64,000 bases of DNA from Synechococcus sp. MW101C3 (GCF_002252635.1 NZ_NQKX01000008.1:1-64000); one strand, 5' to 3'. Positions 8,077 to 18,600 are shown, counted from the first letter of the stretch. Translations and numbers: made by a program. The notes: generated by a model not told the origin, from the sequence alone.

Positions 8077-8346
8077 ATGATCGAAACCTCGGGCGTGATC
8101 GAGAAGGAACAGGGCAATGGTTTCTACCTGGTGACCCTCGATCAGCCCGCTGGCCACCAGTGCCTGTGCCGTGCTGCAGGCAAGCTCACCAAGTTCCGCA
8201 TCAAGCTGCTGGCCGGTGACAAGGTGCTGGTCGAGATCAGCCCTTATGACCTCACCCGTGGCCGCATCACCTACCGGGAACGCAACGCCGGTGCCACGGG
8301 CCCGCGCCCGGGTGGCAACCGTCCGGGCGGCCCGCGCCGCCGCTGA
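8077..8346 (+). CDS. infA: Translation initiation factor IF-1
   Basis: 89 residues. The protein MIETSGVIEKEQGNGFYLVT, with GKLTKFRIKLLAGDKVLVEI and SPYDLTRGRITYRER, is the single S1/OB-fold IF-1, which binds the ribosomal A site during initiation. A Gly/Pro/Arg-rich tail (about 20 residues) extends past the usual end, as in marine picocyanobacteria. The ATG at 8077 gives the standard N-terminus; the upstream open frame is not IF-1. The gene stands alone, not next to secY, adk or rpmJ. Confidence 0.95.
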   Translation: MIETSGVIEKEQGNGFYLVTLDQPAGHQCLCRAAGKLTKFRIKLLAGDKVLVEISPYDLTRGRITYRERNAGATGPRPGGNRPGGPRRR

Positions 8347-8385
8347 AACCCCTGCGCTGACACGCCACCCTGCGTGCCCACCGCT

Positions 8386-9978
8386 TCAGGCGCGCTGACG
8401 GGTGTGCAGGAAGCCGGGCAGCTGGGGCCCGCGCAGCCGGATCACCTCGCCGGCTTCATCGCGCAGGGCCTCCAGTGGCAACCCAGGCGCGCGTCCACCC
8501 GCCGCGGCCCCGGGCTCCTCCGGCATGGGCTTCGGCTGGATCAGATAGGGCTCTGCCACCGACCAGGTGCGCGCATAGCTGACCAGCAAAGGGTCGGCGG
8601 GCGCATACACATAGGAGGGGTGCCTTGGGATCGTTTCCTGTTCCGCCCGCTGGCCATCGACGCGGACGGCCCGCGTAATCGCCTGCACGAAGCGGCTGCG
8701 GGTGACCACGGTGGTCAGGTAGGCCACCACCCGCACGCGGGGGGCATCGAAACCTTCGGCGCACATGTCGATGCTCACCAGCCAGTCGGCGCCACCGGCG
8801 CGAAAGTCCGCCAGCCGCTGGGCCGCCTCCGGATCCTGCGAATGCACCAGCAGCACCTGGTCGCCCTGTTCCTCCAGCAGTCCGGAGAGGCCGCGGGCAT
8901 GGGCGATGTCGCGGGCGATCACCAGGCCGCCGGCCTCGGGATGGTCGGTGTTGCGAAGTGTTTCGAGCTTGCGCCTCGCCTGAAGCAGCACCCGCAGGGC
9001 AATGCTGCTGGGATCCCCCAGGCGGATCGCCCGACGCAGGTTGCGGGCGCGCCAGCTCTCCCGGTGCTCGGCGGAAAGGGGCGAACGCTCCAGTTCAATT
9101 GCCGCCAGCGCCCCATCGGCGCTGGCCTGGCCGTGGTCGACCCAACCGTCCTGGAAGCGGAACTCCAGCGGCCGCACGTCCCCCTGATCAATCAACTGGC
9201 GCGGTTCCACGCTCAGGTCGGGGGCGATCTCCTCGACGATCACGCCCTCCTGCCGCCGGGCGATGCGGCGGGAGGCGCTGAAACCGAGGTTGTCGGCGCG
9301 GAACGGAGTGCCGCTCAGCCCCAGGCGCATCACGCAGTTCCGGCTGAGGCGGCCGAAGGCATGGCTCCAGGCGGTGGCTTCCGGATCGTCGGGATCGAGG
9401 CCGAGGTGGTGCACCTCATCGGCGATCGCCAGCACCTTGCCGGCCTGAAGGCCCGCCAGCTCGCGCTCCAATTGCAGCCGGTGCCGGGCCGCGCTCTGGT
9501 AGCTGATCAGCAGCCCCTGGCCGGGGACCATCCCACTCCAGCCGCTACTGCCACTGCCTTCGCCTGCAGCGCTCGCTTCGAGATCGAGCTCCCCCAGCTC
9601 CAGGCCCAGGCGTGCGGCGGAGGAGCGCCATTGGCTGGCGATCGACTGGCGATGGCAGAACACCAGGAAATGGCTCAGCCGCCCTTCCGCCAGCAGGCGC
9701 TGGAACCCCAGCAGCGCCCCCAGGGTCTTGCCGGCTCCGGGCCCGGCATGCACCAGCACGTCTTCGCCCTCCGGCCCGGCGCGCACCAGCCGCCGCCGCA
9801 TCAGGTCGATCAGCTGGCGTTGCCACTGGCGCGGCCTGAGCCCGCCGCCGGTGGCCGGGCCGGACGCCGCTTCCGACGCTGCTCCTGACGCCGCTCCGGA
9901 TGCGGCTGTGGCGGTGCCTGGGGCACGCCTGCCAAGATCGAAGGAGGGTGCGGCCACGGTTCCCTGCGGTGGCGCCAT
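8386..9978 (-). CDS. Superfamily 2 DEAD/DEAH-box helicase-like ATPase
   Basis: 530 residues. After a disordered Ala/Ser/Gly N-terminus (residues 1-45) comes a Q-type LRPRQWQRQLIDLMRRR, Walker A HAGPGAGKTLGALLGF, a DEVH box (IADEVHHLG), motif III LGLSGTPFR, and C-terminal helicase motifs VSIDMCAEGFDAPRVRVVAY and RSRFVQAITRAVRVD (motif VI). This resembles the helicase part of type III restriction and UvrB/SSL2-like enzymes. No nuclease or methylase domain is visible in it or nearby, so it is probably a stand-alone nucleic-acid helicase. Its specific role is unknown. Confidence 0.85.
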   Translation of the reverse strand: MAPPQGTVAAPSFDLGRRAPGTATAASGAASGAASEAASGPATGGGLRPRQWQRQLIDLMRRRLVRAGPEGEDVLVHAGPGAGKTLGALLGFQRLLAEGRLSHFLVFCHRQSIASQWRSSAARLGLELGELDLEASAAGEGSGSSGWSGMVPGQGLLISYQSAARHRLQLERELAGLQAGKVLAIADEVHHLGLDPDDPEATAWSHAFGRLSRNCVMRLGLSGTPFRADNLGFSASRRIARRQEGVIVEEIAPDLSVEPRQLIDQGDVRPLEFRFQDGWVDHGQASADGALAAIELERSPLSAEHRESWRARNLRRAIRLGDPSSIALRVLLQARRKLETLRNTDHPEAGGLVIARDIAHARGLSGLLEEQGDQVLLVHSQDPEAAQRLADFRAGGADWLVSIDMCAEGFDAPRVRVVAYLTTVVTRSRFVQAITRAVRVDGQRAEQETIPRHPSYVYAPADPLLVSYARTWSVAEPYLIQPKPMPEEPGAAAGGRAPGLPLEALRDEAGEVIRLRGPQLPGFLHTRQRA

Positions 9979-10117
9979 TGTGCCGCCCCTCGCTGTGGCT
10001 GCCTGAGCGGAAAGAATGGGGGTTTGTTCCCAGGGTTTTTCCCGCTTCCGCCCCTACGTTCAGGCCATCCCCCCAGGACCTGCAGCCCCCGCTGTTCTCC
10101 GCGCCGATGAGGCACCG

Positions 10118-10294
10118 ATGAGAGAGTTCCCCGAGTCCGGTCTGCCGGAACCCCTCCTCCGTGAGCACCTTGAGGGTTGTTTCCAGCAGGAGTGCGACAT
10201 CGACCCCGTGATCCTGCGGGTCCGTCTGCTGCGCCATCTCGGCTCGGTGGTGCAGGCCCGCTGCCTGGAACAGGAATTGCTGCCGTTGTTCTGA
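10118..10294 (+). CDS. Small protein of unknown function, 58 residues
   Basis: MREFPESGLPEPLLREHLEG, then CFQQECDIDPVILRVRLLRH, ending VQARCLEQELLPLF. It is an acidic, Leu-rich helical protein without a membrane segment. Its stop codon shares one base with the ATG of the following SDR gene (TGATG), which supports it being truly translated and co-expressed. An ATG at 10107 lies in another frame and ends at once. I do not recognise the family. Confidence 0.65.
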   Translation: MREFPESGLPEPLLREHLEGCFQQECDIDPVILRVRLLRHLGSVVQARCLEQELLPLF

Positions 10295-11001
10295 TGCCCT
10301 TCCCTTCCACTCCGACACTGCTGGCCGTCACTGGTGCCTCCGGCAAGACCGGCTGGCGGGTCGTACAGGAAGCGCGCCGCCGTGGTTATTCGGTGCGGGC
10401 GATCCTGCGGCCGGGCTCGAACGTCCCTGAAGGACTGGAAGGGGCGGAGCTGATCCGGCTGGAACTGTCCGACCAGAGCGCCCTGCAGCAGGCGCTCGCC
10501 GGCGTGGAGGCGCTGGTGATCGCCACCGGCGCGCGCCCGTCGATCGACCTGACCGGTCCGCTGCAGGTGGATGCGCTGGCGATCCGCAGCCAGATCGCCG
10601 CCTGCCGTGCCGCCGGGGTCAAGCGCGTGGTGCTGGTGAGCTCGCTCTGCAGCGGCCGGCTGTTTCACCCGCTCAACCTGTTCGGCCTGATCCTGATCTG
10701 GAAGCGCGTCGGCGAGCGTTGGCTGGAGAGCAGCGGCCTGGATTGGACCGTGATCCGCCCCGGTGGGCTGCGCGAAAGCGAGGAGGGTCTCGAGCGCGAA
10801 GGGCTGCGCTTCAGCGGTCCGGACCAGCAGGAGAGCAACAGCATTCCCCGCCGCCTGGTGGCGCGCGTCTGCCTCGATGCCGTCGAAGCGCCCGCCTCCA
10901 TCGGTCGCCTCATCGAAATCACCAGCAGCCAGGACCTGCTGCCCAGCTCCCTGGCCCAGTGGCTGGAGGGGGCGGCCGGCGCCAGCCCCGCGCGCGCCTG
11001 A
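10294..11001 (+). CDS. NAD(P)-binding protein, atypical SDR (NmrA/Ycf39-like)
   Basis: 235 residues. The Rossmann motif LLAVTGASGKTGWRVVQEA is followed by RGYSVRAILRPGS (NADP-type), LVIATGARPSIDL and VKRVVLVSSLCSG. It belongs to the same broad family as Ycf39 but is shorter, like the plant/cyanobacterial proteins annotated as NAD-dependent epimerase or Tic62-like. The start overlaps the stop of the 58-residue gene by one base. The next gene, a YheT-like hydrolase, begins eight bases after its stop, so the three form an operon. Substrate unknown. Confidence 0.85.
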   Translation: MPFPSTPTLLAVTGASGKTGWRVVQEARRRGYSVRAILRPGSNVPEGLEGAELIRLELSDQSALQQALAGVEALVIATGARPSIDLTGPLQVDALAIRSQIAACRAAGVKRVVLVSSLCSGRLFHPLNLFGLILIWKRVGERWLESSGLDWTVIRPGGLRESEEGLEREGLRFSGPDQQESNSIPRRLVARVCLDAVEAPASIGRLIEITSSQDLLPSSLAQWLEGAAGASPARA

Positions 11002-11009
11002 TCGCTCCG

Positions 11010-12059
11010 TTGACGTTGACTGCTGCGGCTTTGCTGGATCACCTGGGCGTGCCGCCCTTCCAGCCCCGGGCGCCCTGGTGGGGCGCCGATCTCCAGACCC
11101 TGCGCGACACGCTGCGTCCAGAGCGCTTACCGGCGGAGTCGGCCCAGGCGGTGCCGCTGGCGCTGCCCGGAGGCGAAGCCCTGCTCGGCTGCCTCGATGC
11201 CCCCGCTGCTGGCCCCGACGGCTCCGCCGCCAGCCCCCACGCCCTCGTGCTGCTGCTGCATGGGCTGGGCGGCTCCAGCCGCAGCATCGGCCTGCTGCGG
11301 CTGGCGCATGTCCTGCGGCAGGCGGGGTTTGCCGTGCTGCGGCTGAACCTGCGCGGCGCGGGAGCGGGCCGGAGCCTGGCGCGGGGCACCTACGCCGCCC
11401 ACTGCAACCGCGATCTGATCCCGGCGCTGCGGCAGGCCCGCAGCCTCGCCGCCGGCCGCCCTCTGCTGGGGGTGGGGCTGTCGCTCGGCGGCACCGTGCT
11501 GCTCAATGGCCTGCTCGACGCCTCCGCCCCGGGATTGCTGGACGGCCTGGTGGTCGTGAGTTCCCCGATCGATCTGGCCAGCAGTTCGGCCGCCATCGGC
11601 CGGCCCCGCAACCGCCTGTACGAGCGCTGGCTGCTGCAGCGCCTGCGCCAGCAGACCCTGGCCGATCCCGGTGGCCTGCAGGACGGGCAGCGCAGCCAGC
11701 TGCAGGCGGTGGAGTCGATCCGCGCCTTCGACGCCCTGATCACCGCGCCGCGCTGGGGATTCGAGTCTGTGGAGGCCTACTACGCGGGCGCCAGTCCGCT
11801 CTGGCTGCTGCAGGGCTGCCTGGCGGGAGAACCTCCAGCGCGGCCTTTGCCCCCTCTGCTGCTGGTGCATGCCCTCGACGATCCATGGGTGCCCGCTGCC
11901 CCCGCGGTGGCGTTGCAGGAGCGGCTCACGCCGGCCTCACCGCTGCAGATCGTGCTCAGTCAGGCGGGCGGCCACAACGGCTTCCACGGCTCGGGGGGCA
12001 GCTGGTCGGATCTGCTGGTGACGCGCTGGCTGCTGGATCAGGTGCAGGGGAGCCCCTGA
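11010..12059 (+). CDS. Alpha/beta hydrolase, YheT/EMB8-like
   Basis: 349 residues from a TTG at 11010 (MTLTAAALLDHLG). The N-terminal block FQPRAPWWGADLQTL is the typical YheT/EMB8 feature, followed by LVLLLHGLGGSSRS, RLNLRGAGAGRSL, the nucleophile elbow LLGVGLSLGGTVLLN (Ser), the acid region VHALDDPWVP and the final His in SQAGGHNGF. These enzymes are predicted esterases or lipases. It ends tail-to-tail with the ferredoxin gene, overlapping 22 bases. A second TTG at 11016 is an alternative start. Confidence 0.86.
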   Translation: MTLTAAALLDHLGVPPFQPRAPWWGADLQTLRDTLRPERLPAESAQAVPLALPGGEALLGCLDAPAAGPDGSAASPHALVLLLHGLGGSSRSIGLLRLAHVLRQAGFAVLRLNLRGAGAGRSLARGTYAAHCNRDLIPALRQARSLAAGRPLLGVGLSLGGTVLLNGLLDASAPGLLDGLVVVSSPIDLASSSAAIGRPRNRLYERWLLQRLRQQTLADPGGLQDGQRSQLQAVESIRAFDALITAPRWGFESVEAYYAGASPLWLLQGCLAGEPPARPLPPLLLVHALDDPWVPAAPAVALQERLTPASPLQIVLSQAGGHNGFHGSGGSWSDLLVTRWLLDQVQGSP

Positions 12060-12430
12060 ACGCCGGTGGCGGTGGGGGCGAACGGCGTGCGGCGAATCAC
12101 CCAGTCGTCGATGGGACGGCCGGCAATCAGGTGGTCGTCCACGATCCGCTCGATCCGCTCCGGCGTCACACCGCCGTACCAGAGGCCTTCCGGCCAGATC
12201 AGCAGGATCGGCCCGCCTTCGCACACGCGCAGGCAGTCGGCCTTGGAGCGCAGCACCACCCCCTGGGGGCGCCCCGGGTCCTCCAGGCCGCGCTCGCGCA
12301 GCAGGCGCTTGAGCAGGGCCCAACTGGCGGCTCCCACCGCCGGATCACCGCACAGGGCCTTGGTGGGGGTGGCGCAGAGCAGCAGGTGGCGCTCGACGCC
12401 GGCTGACGCCGGCAGGATGCCGCTGCTCAT
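12038..12430 (-). CDS. Thioredoxin-like [2Fe-2S] ferredoxin
   Basis: 130 residues. Cysteines in [16 protein letters not shown] and [20 protein letters not shown] give the C-x8-C ... C-x3-C pattern of thioredoxin-fold [2Fe-2S] ferredoxins (Aquifex Fd4/NuoE-like). [19 protein letters not shown] is the usual C-terminal part. The role is electron transfer, partner unknown. Translation starts four bases inside dxr's end (ATGA), so it follows dxr in the same transcript. An electron carrier next to the isoprenoid gene dxr might serve the iron-sulfur enzymes IspG/IspH, but that is inference. Confidence 0.88.
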   Translation of the reverse strand: MSSGILPASAGVERHLLLCATPTKALCGDPAVGAASWALLKRLLRERGLEDPGRPQGVVLRSKADCLRVCEGGPILLIWPEGLWYGGVTPERIERIVDDHLIAGRPIDDWVIRRTPFAPTATGVQGLPCT

Positions 12431-13668
12431 GCGGTCAGCAGGGTGCGGCCGGTGGCCGCGGCGGCCTCCCGCACGGCCTGGCGCGCCCAGGCATCAACGG
12501 CCAGCACGTCAGCGAGCGAGGGGGCGGCGCTGAGGTCGGCCCGGTGGCGGTCGCAGACCTGTTCGATCAGTTTCGGAATGTCGAGGAAGTGCACCCGTTC
12601 CTCCAGGAACAGGGCCACCGCCTGCTCGTTGGCGGCATTCATCACCGCCGGCATCGTGCCGCCGGCGCGGCCGGCCGCGTAGGCCAGGGCCATGCACGGA
12701 TACTTGGCGCCGTCGGGGGCGCGGAAGCTGAGCGTGCCCACCTCGGTGAGATCGAGGCGGCGCCAGGGGGTTTCCAGCCGCTCCGGCCAGCTGAGGCAGT
12801 AGAGAATCGGCAGCTTCATGTCGGGCCAGCCCAGCTGCGCCAGCACCGACGAATCCACCAGCTCCACCATCGAGTGGATGATGCTCTGGGGATGGATCAC
12901 GATCTCGATGTGGTCGAAATCGAGGCCGAAGAGGTAGTGGGCTTCGATCACCTCCAGCCCCTTGTTCATCAAGGTGGCGGAATCCACCGTGATCTTCCGC
13001 CCCATGCTCCAGTTGGGGTGGCTGGTGGCATCGGCCACGGTGGCCTTGGCCAGATCGGCGGCCGGCCAGTCGCGGAAGGCACCGCCCGAGGCGGTGAGCT
13101 GGAGGCGGCGTAGCCCCGGGGTGGGAACGCCGGTGGAGAGGCGGGCGGTGTCGGCCCAGGGGGTGCCCTGCAGGCACTGGAAGATGGCGGAATGCTCCGA
13201 ATCGGCCGGCAGCAGGCGACTGCCGCTGCGCTTCAGCGCCGGCAGCACGACCGGCCCTGCGGCGATCAGGGTTTCCTTGTTGGCAAGGGCCAGATCCTTG
13301 CCCGCCTCCACCGCCGCCAGGGTCGGCAGCAGCCCGGCGCAGCCCACGATGCCGGTCACCACCAGATCGGCGCTGGCCCAGGAGGCAACGGCGCAGAGCC
13401 CTTCGTTGCCGCCCAGCAGCTCAGGGCGCCGCAGCGGTTGCTGCTCCTTCGGCAGGGCATCGAGCCGTGCGCTCAGCTCAGCCAGCAGCTCCCCCTCGGC
13501 CAACGCCACCACTTCGGGGCTGTGGCGCACGATCTGCTCCACCAGCAAGGGCAGGTTGCGTCCGGCGGTGAGCCCCACCACCTTGAAGCGATCGGGGAAT
13601 TCCTCGGCCAGCTCCAGGGTCTGGGTGCCGATCGAGCCGGTGGAGCCCAGCACGCTGATCGCTTTCAT
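12427..13668 (-). CDS. dxr: 1-deoxy-D-xylulose 5-phosphate reductoisomerase
   Basis: 413 residues. Dxr (IspC) converts DXP to 2-C-methylerythritol 4-phosphate using NADPH, the committed step of plastid-type isoprenoid synthesis, needed for carotenoids, phytol and quinones. Motifs: [20 protein letters not shown] (NADPH binding), [44 protein letters not shown] (metal site), LTASGGAFR and [19 protein letters not shown]. Length is slightly above the usual 390-400. The downstream ferredoxin overlaps by four bases. Confidence 0.97.
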   Translation of the reverse strand: MKAISVLGSTGSIGTQTLELAEEFPDRFKVVGLTAGRNLPLLVEQIVRHSPEVVALAEGELLAELSARLDALPKEQQPLRRPELLGGNEGLCAVASWASADLVVTGIVGCAGLLPTLAAVEAGKDLALANKETLIAAGPVVLPALKRSGSRLLPADSEHSAIFQCLQGTPWADTARLSTGVPTPGLRRLQLTASGGAFRDWPAADLAKATVADATSHPNWSMGRKITVDSATLMNKGLEVIEAHYLFGLDFDHIEIVIHPQSIIHSMVELVDSSVLAQLGWPDMKLPILYCLSWPERLETPWRRLDLTEVGTLSFRAPDGAKYPCMALAYAAGRAGGTMPAVMNAANEQAVALFLEERVHFLDIPKLIEQVCDRHRADLSAAPSLADVLAVDAWARQAVREAAAATGRTLLTA

Positions 13669-13773
13669 CAGAACGGCCCGACGCTGCAGGGCGCCAGTCT
13701 CCCATTGCCGGCTGCAGGGCAGACGGCCTGGGTCTGCAGCGCGTCACACTGAACGCACTTGCCGCGGTGTTCC

Positions 13774-13992
13774 GTGCTCTGGCTCAAGCGCTGGAACTTC
13801 ATCGAGCGGGCCCGCCTGGAGCGGGAGCTCTGGGACGCCTTCGAGCGCCAGGAGGACATCGAGGCGCTGGTGGCCGCCTGCCCGGCCGACGACCCCTTCC
13901 GTCAGGAGGTGTGGCAGACCACCCTGGGGCGGATCCGCAAGATCGAGAAGCTGATGGTGGGCAAAGGGCCCACACCGCCAGCTGATTCCTGA
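13774..13992 (+). CDS. Small conserved-type protein, function unknown
   Basis: 72 residues from a GTG at 13774: VLWLKRWNFIERARLERELW, then DAFERQEDIEALVAACPADD and RQEVWQTTLGRIRKIEKLMV. The composition is helical and charged, unlike shadow frames nearby, and the protein looks well formed. A TTG at 13759 would add five residues (LPRCS). It lies between dxr and cysS, which are both on the minus strand. I do not recognise a characterised family. Confidence 0.65.
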   Translation: MLWLKRWNFIERARLERELWDAFERQEDIEALVAACPADDPFRQEVWQTTLGRIRKIEKLMVGKGPTPPADS

Positions 13993-14085
13993 GCCGCTCC
14001 AGCTGACCATGGAGCCGGGCCAGCCGATCCCAAGCGGGCCCATTTCAAGCCTGCCGATTCCGATGCCGTAGGCGTTCGGGGCCGC

Positions 14086-15582
14086 TTACTTCCGGATCCA
14101 CTCGGTGAGGCCGGTGGGGCGGTCGATCAGCTCGATGCCGGCACGGCGCAACTGGTCGCGCAGGCCGTCGGCGGTGGCGTAATCCTTACTGGCCTTGGCC
14201 AGCCGGCGGGCCTCGATCACCGCCTGGATTTCGGTTTCGCTGGGTCCGTCCGCGCCGGGTGCTGTCGCCCCTGCGGCGGGCCGCTCCGCCACCAGGCCCA
14301 GGACGGTGCTGAGCTCCTGCAGCAGCAGCCAACGCTCTCGCAGGTCGTCCGGGGCGGCGGCGGCATCCCCTCGCTCCAGCCGATTGGCGAGCGAGCGCAG
14401 GGGCCGCGCCAGCTCGAACAGCACCGCCAGGGCGGCGGACGTGTTCAGGTCGTCGTCCATCGCGTCGATGAAGCGCTGGCGGGCCTCTCCCAGCGGAGCG
14501 GCAGGGTCGGCGTCGGCTTGGGGGGCCATCCCCGTGGCAGCGGTTGCCGGGGCGGCGGCAGCCCAGCCGAGCGAGGCGGCGTGCTGATCCCCCACCAGCA
14601 GGGCCGCATTGAGCCCCTTCCAGCCGGTGGCCGCCGCTTCCAGCGCGGCGGCGGTGAAGTCGAGCGGCTTGCGGTAGTGGGCCTGCAGCACGAACAGGCG
14701 CAGGGTCATCGGCGTGGTGCCGCCGTCCAGCAGGGCCCGGATCGTGGTGAAGTTGCCGAGCGACTTGCTCATCTTCTCGCCGCCCACGTTCACCATGCCG
14801 TTGTGCAGCCAGAAGCGCGCCAGCGCCTGGCCGGTGGCCACTTCCGACTGGGCAATTTCGTTTTCGTGGTGGGGAAAGATCAGATCGGCTCCGCCCAGAT
14901 GGATGTCGATCGTGTCGCCCAGCTCCTGGCGCACCATCGCGGAGCATTCGATGTGCCAGCCGGGCCGCCCCGGCCCCCAGGGGGAAGGGAAGCTGGGCTC
15001 CTCCGGCTTGGCTCCTTTCCAGAGGGCGAAGTCGAAGGGGTGCTGCTTGCGGGCCTCTTCCGCTTCGCCCATGCGGCCGCTGGCCCCCTCCTGCTGCTCG
15101 TCGAGGCTGCGGCCACTGAGCTTGCCGTAGTCGGCCTTCTTCAGCACCGAGAAATACACGTCGCCATCGGCGGAATAGGCCGCGCCGCTGGCCTCCAGCT
15201 CCGCGATCATCCGGCGGATGCCGTCAAGGCAGCGGGTGGCCCGGGGCAGACGGTCGGGCGGCAGGATCCCCAGGGCAGCCATGTCCACCTGAAACTCGCG
15301 GATGTTGCGCTCGCTCACCGCCTCCATCGAGCTGCCTTCGGCGGCGGCGCGGGCCAGGATCTTGTCGTCAATGTCGGTCACGTTCTGCACGAAGGTGACC
15401 GCATAACCCCGCCACTGCAGATAGCGGCGCAGCACATCCCAGGCGATATAGCTGCGGGCGTGCCCCAGGTGGCAGAGGTCGTAGACCGTGACTCCGCAGC
15501 AGTAGATCGACACCTGACCCGGCACCAGGGGCTCGAAGGCCTCAAGGCGGCGGGTGAGGGTGTTGGTGAGCCGCAGGGTCAA
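14086..15582 (-). CDS. cysS: Cysteinyl-tRNA synthetase
   Basis: 498 residues from a TTG at 15582 ([19 protein letters not shown]). Class I aminoacyl-tRNA synthetase that charges tRNA-Cys. Visible: the zinc/active-site [20 protein letters not shown] with the HIGH-like [40 protein letters not shown] and the KMSKS loop [14 protein letters not shown]. The C-terminal part carries an Ala-rich insertion (around residues 345-370). No ATG is available in frame upstream, so the TTG start is likely. Confidence 0.96.
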   Translation of the reverse strand: MTLRLTNTLTRRLEAFEPLVPGQVSIYCCGVTVYDLCHLGHARSYIAWDVLRRYLQWRGYAVTFVQNVTDIDDKILARAAAEGSSMEAVSERNIREFQVDMAALGILPPDRLPRATRCLDGIRRMIAELEASGAAYSADGDVYFSVLKKADYGKLSGRSLDEQQEGASGRMGEAEEARKQHPFDFALWKGAKPEEPSFPSPWGPGRPGWHIECSAMVRQELGDTIDIHLGGADLIFPHHENEIAQSEVATGQALARFWLHNGMVNVGGEKMSKSLGNFTTIRALLDGGTTPMTLRLFVLQAHYRKPLDFTAAALEAAATGWKGLNAALLVGDQHAASLGWAAAAPATAATGMAPQADADPAAPLGEARQRFIDAMDDDLNTSAALAVLFELARPLRSLANRLERGDAAAAPDDLRERWLLLQELSTVLGLVAERPAAGATAPGADGPSETEIQAVIEARRLAKASKDYATADGLRDQLRRAGIELIDRPTGLTEWIRK

Positions 15583-15687
15583 GAGGCATGCCGGCCCGGG
15601 GCCGGAGGAGAAAGGCAGAGGGTGGCCAGGGGCCGTGTGCGCGAACCTAGGCCGCCGACTGTGTGGAGCTGTTCGCCCCGCCCTCGC

Positions 15688-18600
15688 CTACTTCGCTTCC
15701 ATCCAGTTCGGACCCCAGCCGGTGTCCACCACCAGGGGCACGCTCAGTTGAATCGCCTGCTCCATGGTGGCCTTCACGGTGGCGACCACCTGCTCGCGTG
15801 CGTCAGGGGCCGCTTCGAGCACCAGTTCGTCATGCACCTGCAACAGCAGCCGGGCCGGCAGGGCCTGCTGCTCCAAGGTGCGCTGCAGCGTCACCATCGC
15901 CAGCTTGATGATGTCGGCGCTGGAGCCCTGGATCGGCGCATTGGCCGCGGCTCGCAACTGCTGGGCCTCCATGCCGCCCCGCCGCGCCACCTCCAGATCG
16001 ATCTCGAAGGGATCCTTGCCCAGCAAGCGGCCCAGCCCATTGCGATCGAACGGGAAGGGCCGCCGCCGTCCCAGGATCGTTTCCACGTATCCCTGGCTGA
16101 GGGCGAGCCGCTCCTGAAGCTCCAGGAAAGCGAACACCTTCGGATAGCGCTGCTTGTACTTGCCGAGAAACTCCTTGGCCTGGCTGGGGCTGAGCTCGGT
16201 CTCCCGGGCCAGCCGCTGGGAACCCATGCCGTAGATCACGCCGAAGTTGATCGTTTTGCCCAGTCGCCGCTCTGCGGCACTCACCTCGGTGGTGTCCAGC
16301 AACAGGCGGGCGGTGAGGGCATGCACGTCATCGCCGTTGCGGAAGGCCTCCACCAGCACCTCCTCACCGGAGAGGTGGGTGAGGATGCGCAGCTCGATCT
16401 GGGAGTAATCGGCGCTGATCAAGTGCCAGCCCTCCTGGGGCAGGAAGGCCTTGCGGATCCGTCGGCTGTACTCGGTGCGGATCGGGATGTTCTGCAGGTT
16501 GGGGTTGCTGCTCGACAGGCGGCCGGTGGCGGTTACCGCCTGGTTGAAATCGGTGTGCACACGGCCCGTTTCCGCCTCCACCAACAGGGGCAGGGCATCC
16601 ACGTAGGTGCTCTTGAGCTTGCTGAGGGTGCGGTGCTCCAGCACCAGCGGCACCACCGCATGGTCGTCTTCGAGCTTCTCGAGCACGGCGGCATCGGTGC
16701 TCCAGCCGGTCTTGGTCTTTCGGGACTTTTTCCGGTCGAGCCCGAGCGTGTCGAACAGCAGTTCCCCCAGTTGCTTGGGGGAGGCCAGGTTGAAATCAAC
16801 GCCGGCCGCCGCCTTGGCCTCACCATCGAGGCGGTGCAACTGCTCGCCCAGCTCCGCGCTGAGTTCGGCCAGGTAGGCGGTGTCGATGCGGATGCCGGTG
16901 GCCTCCATCTGGGCCAGCACAGGTTCCAGGGGCAGCTCCACCTGGGCGAGCAGGGGCAGGAGCCGGGGGCCCATGGCCTCCAGCTGCTCGTGCAGCAGCC
17001 GGCCCAGGCGCCAGGTGAGGTGCACGTCCATGCCGCAATAGAGCGCGGCTGCGGCGATCGGCACCGAGGCGAAGGTCTGCCCCTTCGCCACCAGGTCGGT
17101 GTAGCCGGTGGGGCTGAAGCCGAACTCCCGCAGGGCCATGGCCTCCAGGCCATGTTTGGCGTTGGCGTCGCGCAGGTAATCGGCCAGCAGGGTGTCCATC
17201 ACCACGCCGCCCAGCTCCAGCCCGTGGCGCATCAGCACCAGCCGGTCGTACTTGGCGTTCTGCAGGGCCTTGGGATGGGCCGTGCTGGCCAGCCAGGGAG
17301 CCAGCGCGGTGAGCACCGCCGCCAGCGGCAGCTGGGCAGGGGCGTCGGTCGCTGGTTCCGCTGCCGTGAGCAGATCGGCGGCGGGTTCGGCCACTGCGGG
17401 TTGGTGTCCGATCGGGATGTAGGCCAGATCGGCAGGCCCGTCTCCCCAGCACAGCCCCACCCCAACGAGCTCCGCCTGAAAGGGGTTGAGTGCGGTGGTT
17501 TCGGTGTCGAGCGCGATCGGTGCCGTTGGATCTGTGGCTGCCAGAAGCCGCTCCACCAGGGCCGCCAGCGCGCTGGTGGTGGCGATCAGCTGGGGCTCCA
17601 GCACCGGCAAGAGGGAGCCAGCGAGAGATTCAGGCCCCCCGGCGCCGGCAGGCGGGTGGTCGCCTGAAGCCGAGCTGCTGCTCCGTGGCTCCTGGCCGTG
17701 GCCGCCTCTTTCCGCTGGTTCACCGGCGAATGCTGAGGGGGTGGCCGCGGCGGGTTCTGCGCTGGCCGTTCCGCTGGCTTTGCTGCTGGGTGTTGTGGTC
17801 TGAGCCTTCGCGCGGCCGCTGGCTGCAGCTCCGGAGAACACCCGTTCGAAGGCCTCCAGCTGGCGGGCCAGGCTGTGCAGCTCCAGCTCTTCGAGCCGCT
17901 GGGCCAGGGCGTCCCGGTCGAGGGACCCGAGGGCCAGGCGTGGTTCGCTCGGCAGCGGGATGTCCACGAGGATCTCGGCCAGCATGCGCGAGCGGAAAGC
18001 GTTGTCCCGGTCGGCCTCCAGCTTGGCTCTGAGCGCTCCCTTCTGCTGGTCGAGGGCGGCATAGATGCCATCGAGGGTGTTATGGGCCTGCAGCAACACG
18101 ATGGCTGTCTTGGGGCCCACACCCTTGACGCCGGGGATGTTGTCGCTGGCGTCGCCGGTGAGCGCTTTGAGATCCACCACCTCCTCCGGCGTCACCCCGA
18201 GCTTGCTGATCACCCCCTCCCGGCGGATCACCTGCGGGCCGGCGTTGCGGGCGTAAGGTCCTCCCCCCATGTAAAGGATGGCGATGTCCCGCTCGTCATC
18301 CACCAGCTGAAACAGATCGCGATCGCCACTCAGGATCCTCACCCGCCAGCCGTCGTTTGCGGCCCGGTTGGCGAGGGTGCCGAGGACATCATCGGCTTCG
18401 TAGCCGGGCGCCATACACAGCGGCAGATCCATGGCGCCGGCAAGGATCTCCTGCAGGTTGGCCAGGTCGGTGAAGAAGTGCTCGGGCGCTTCGTCGCGGT
18501 GTGCCTTGTAGGCGGCGTCTGCGTTGTGGCGGAAGGTGGGCTCAGCGGTGTCGAAGGCGATCACAACGCCCTGGGGGGTGAGGCCCTTCACGTTGTCGAG

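Noticed and set aside
14518-17667. Very long plus-strand open frame (over 1000 codons)
   Set aside because: It is antisense to cysS and polA, rich in Gly/His/Gln/Arg, and has no family-like motif. It is a GC-rich shadow frame.
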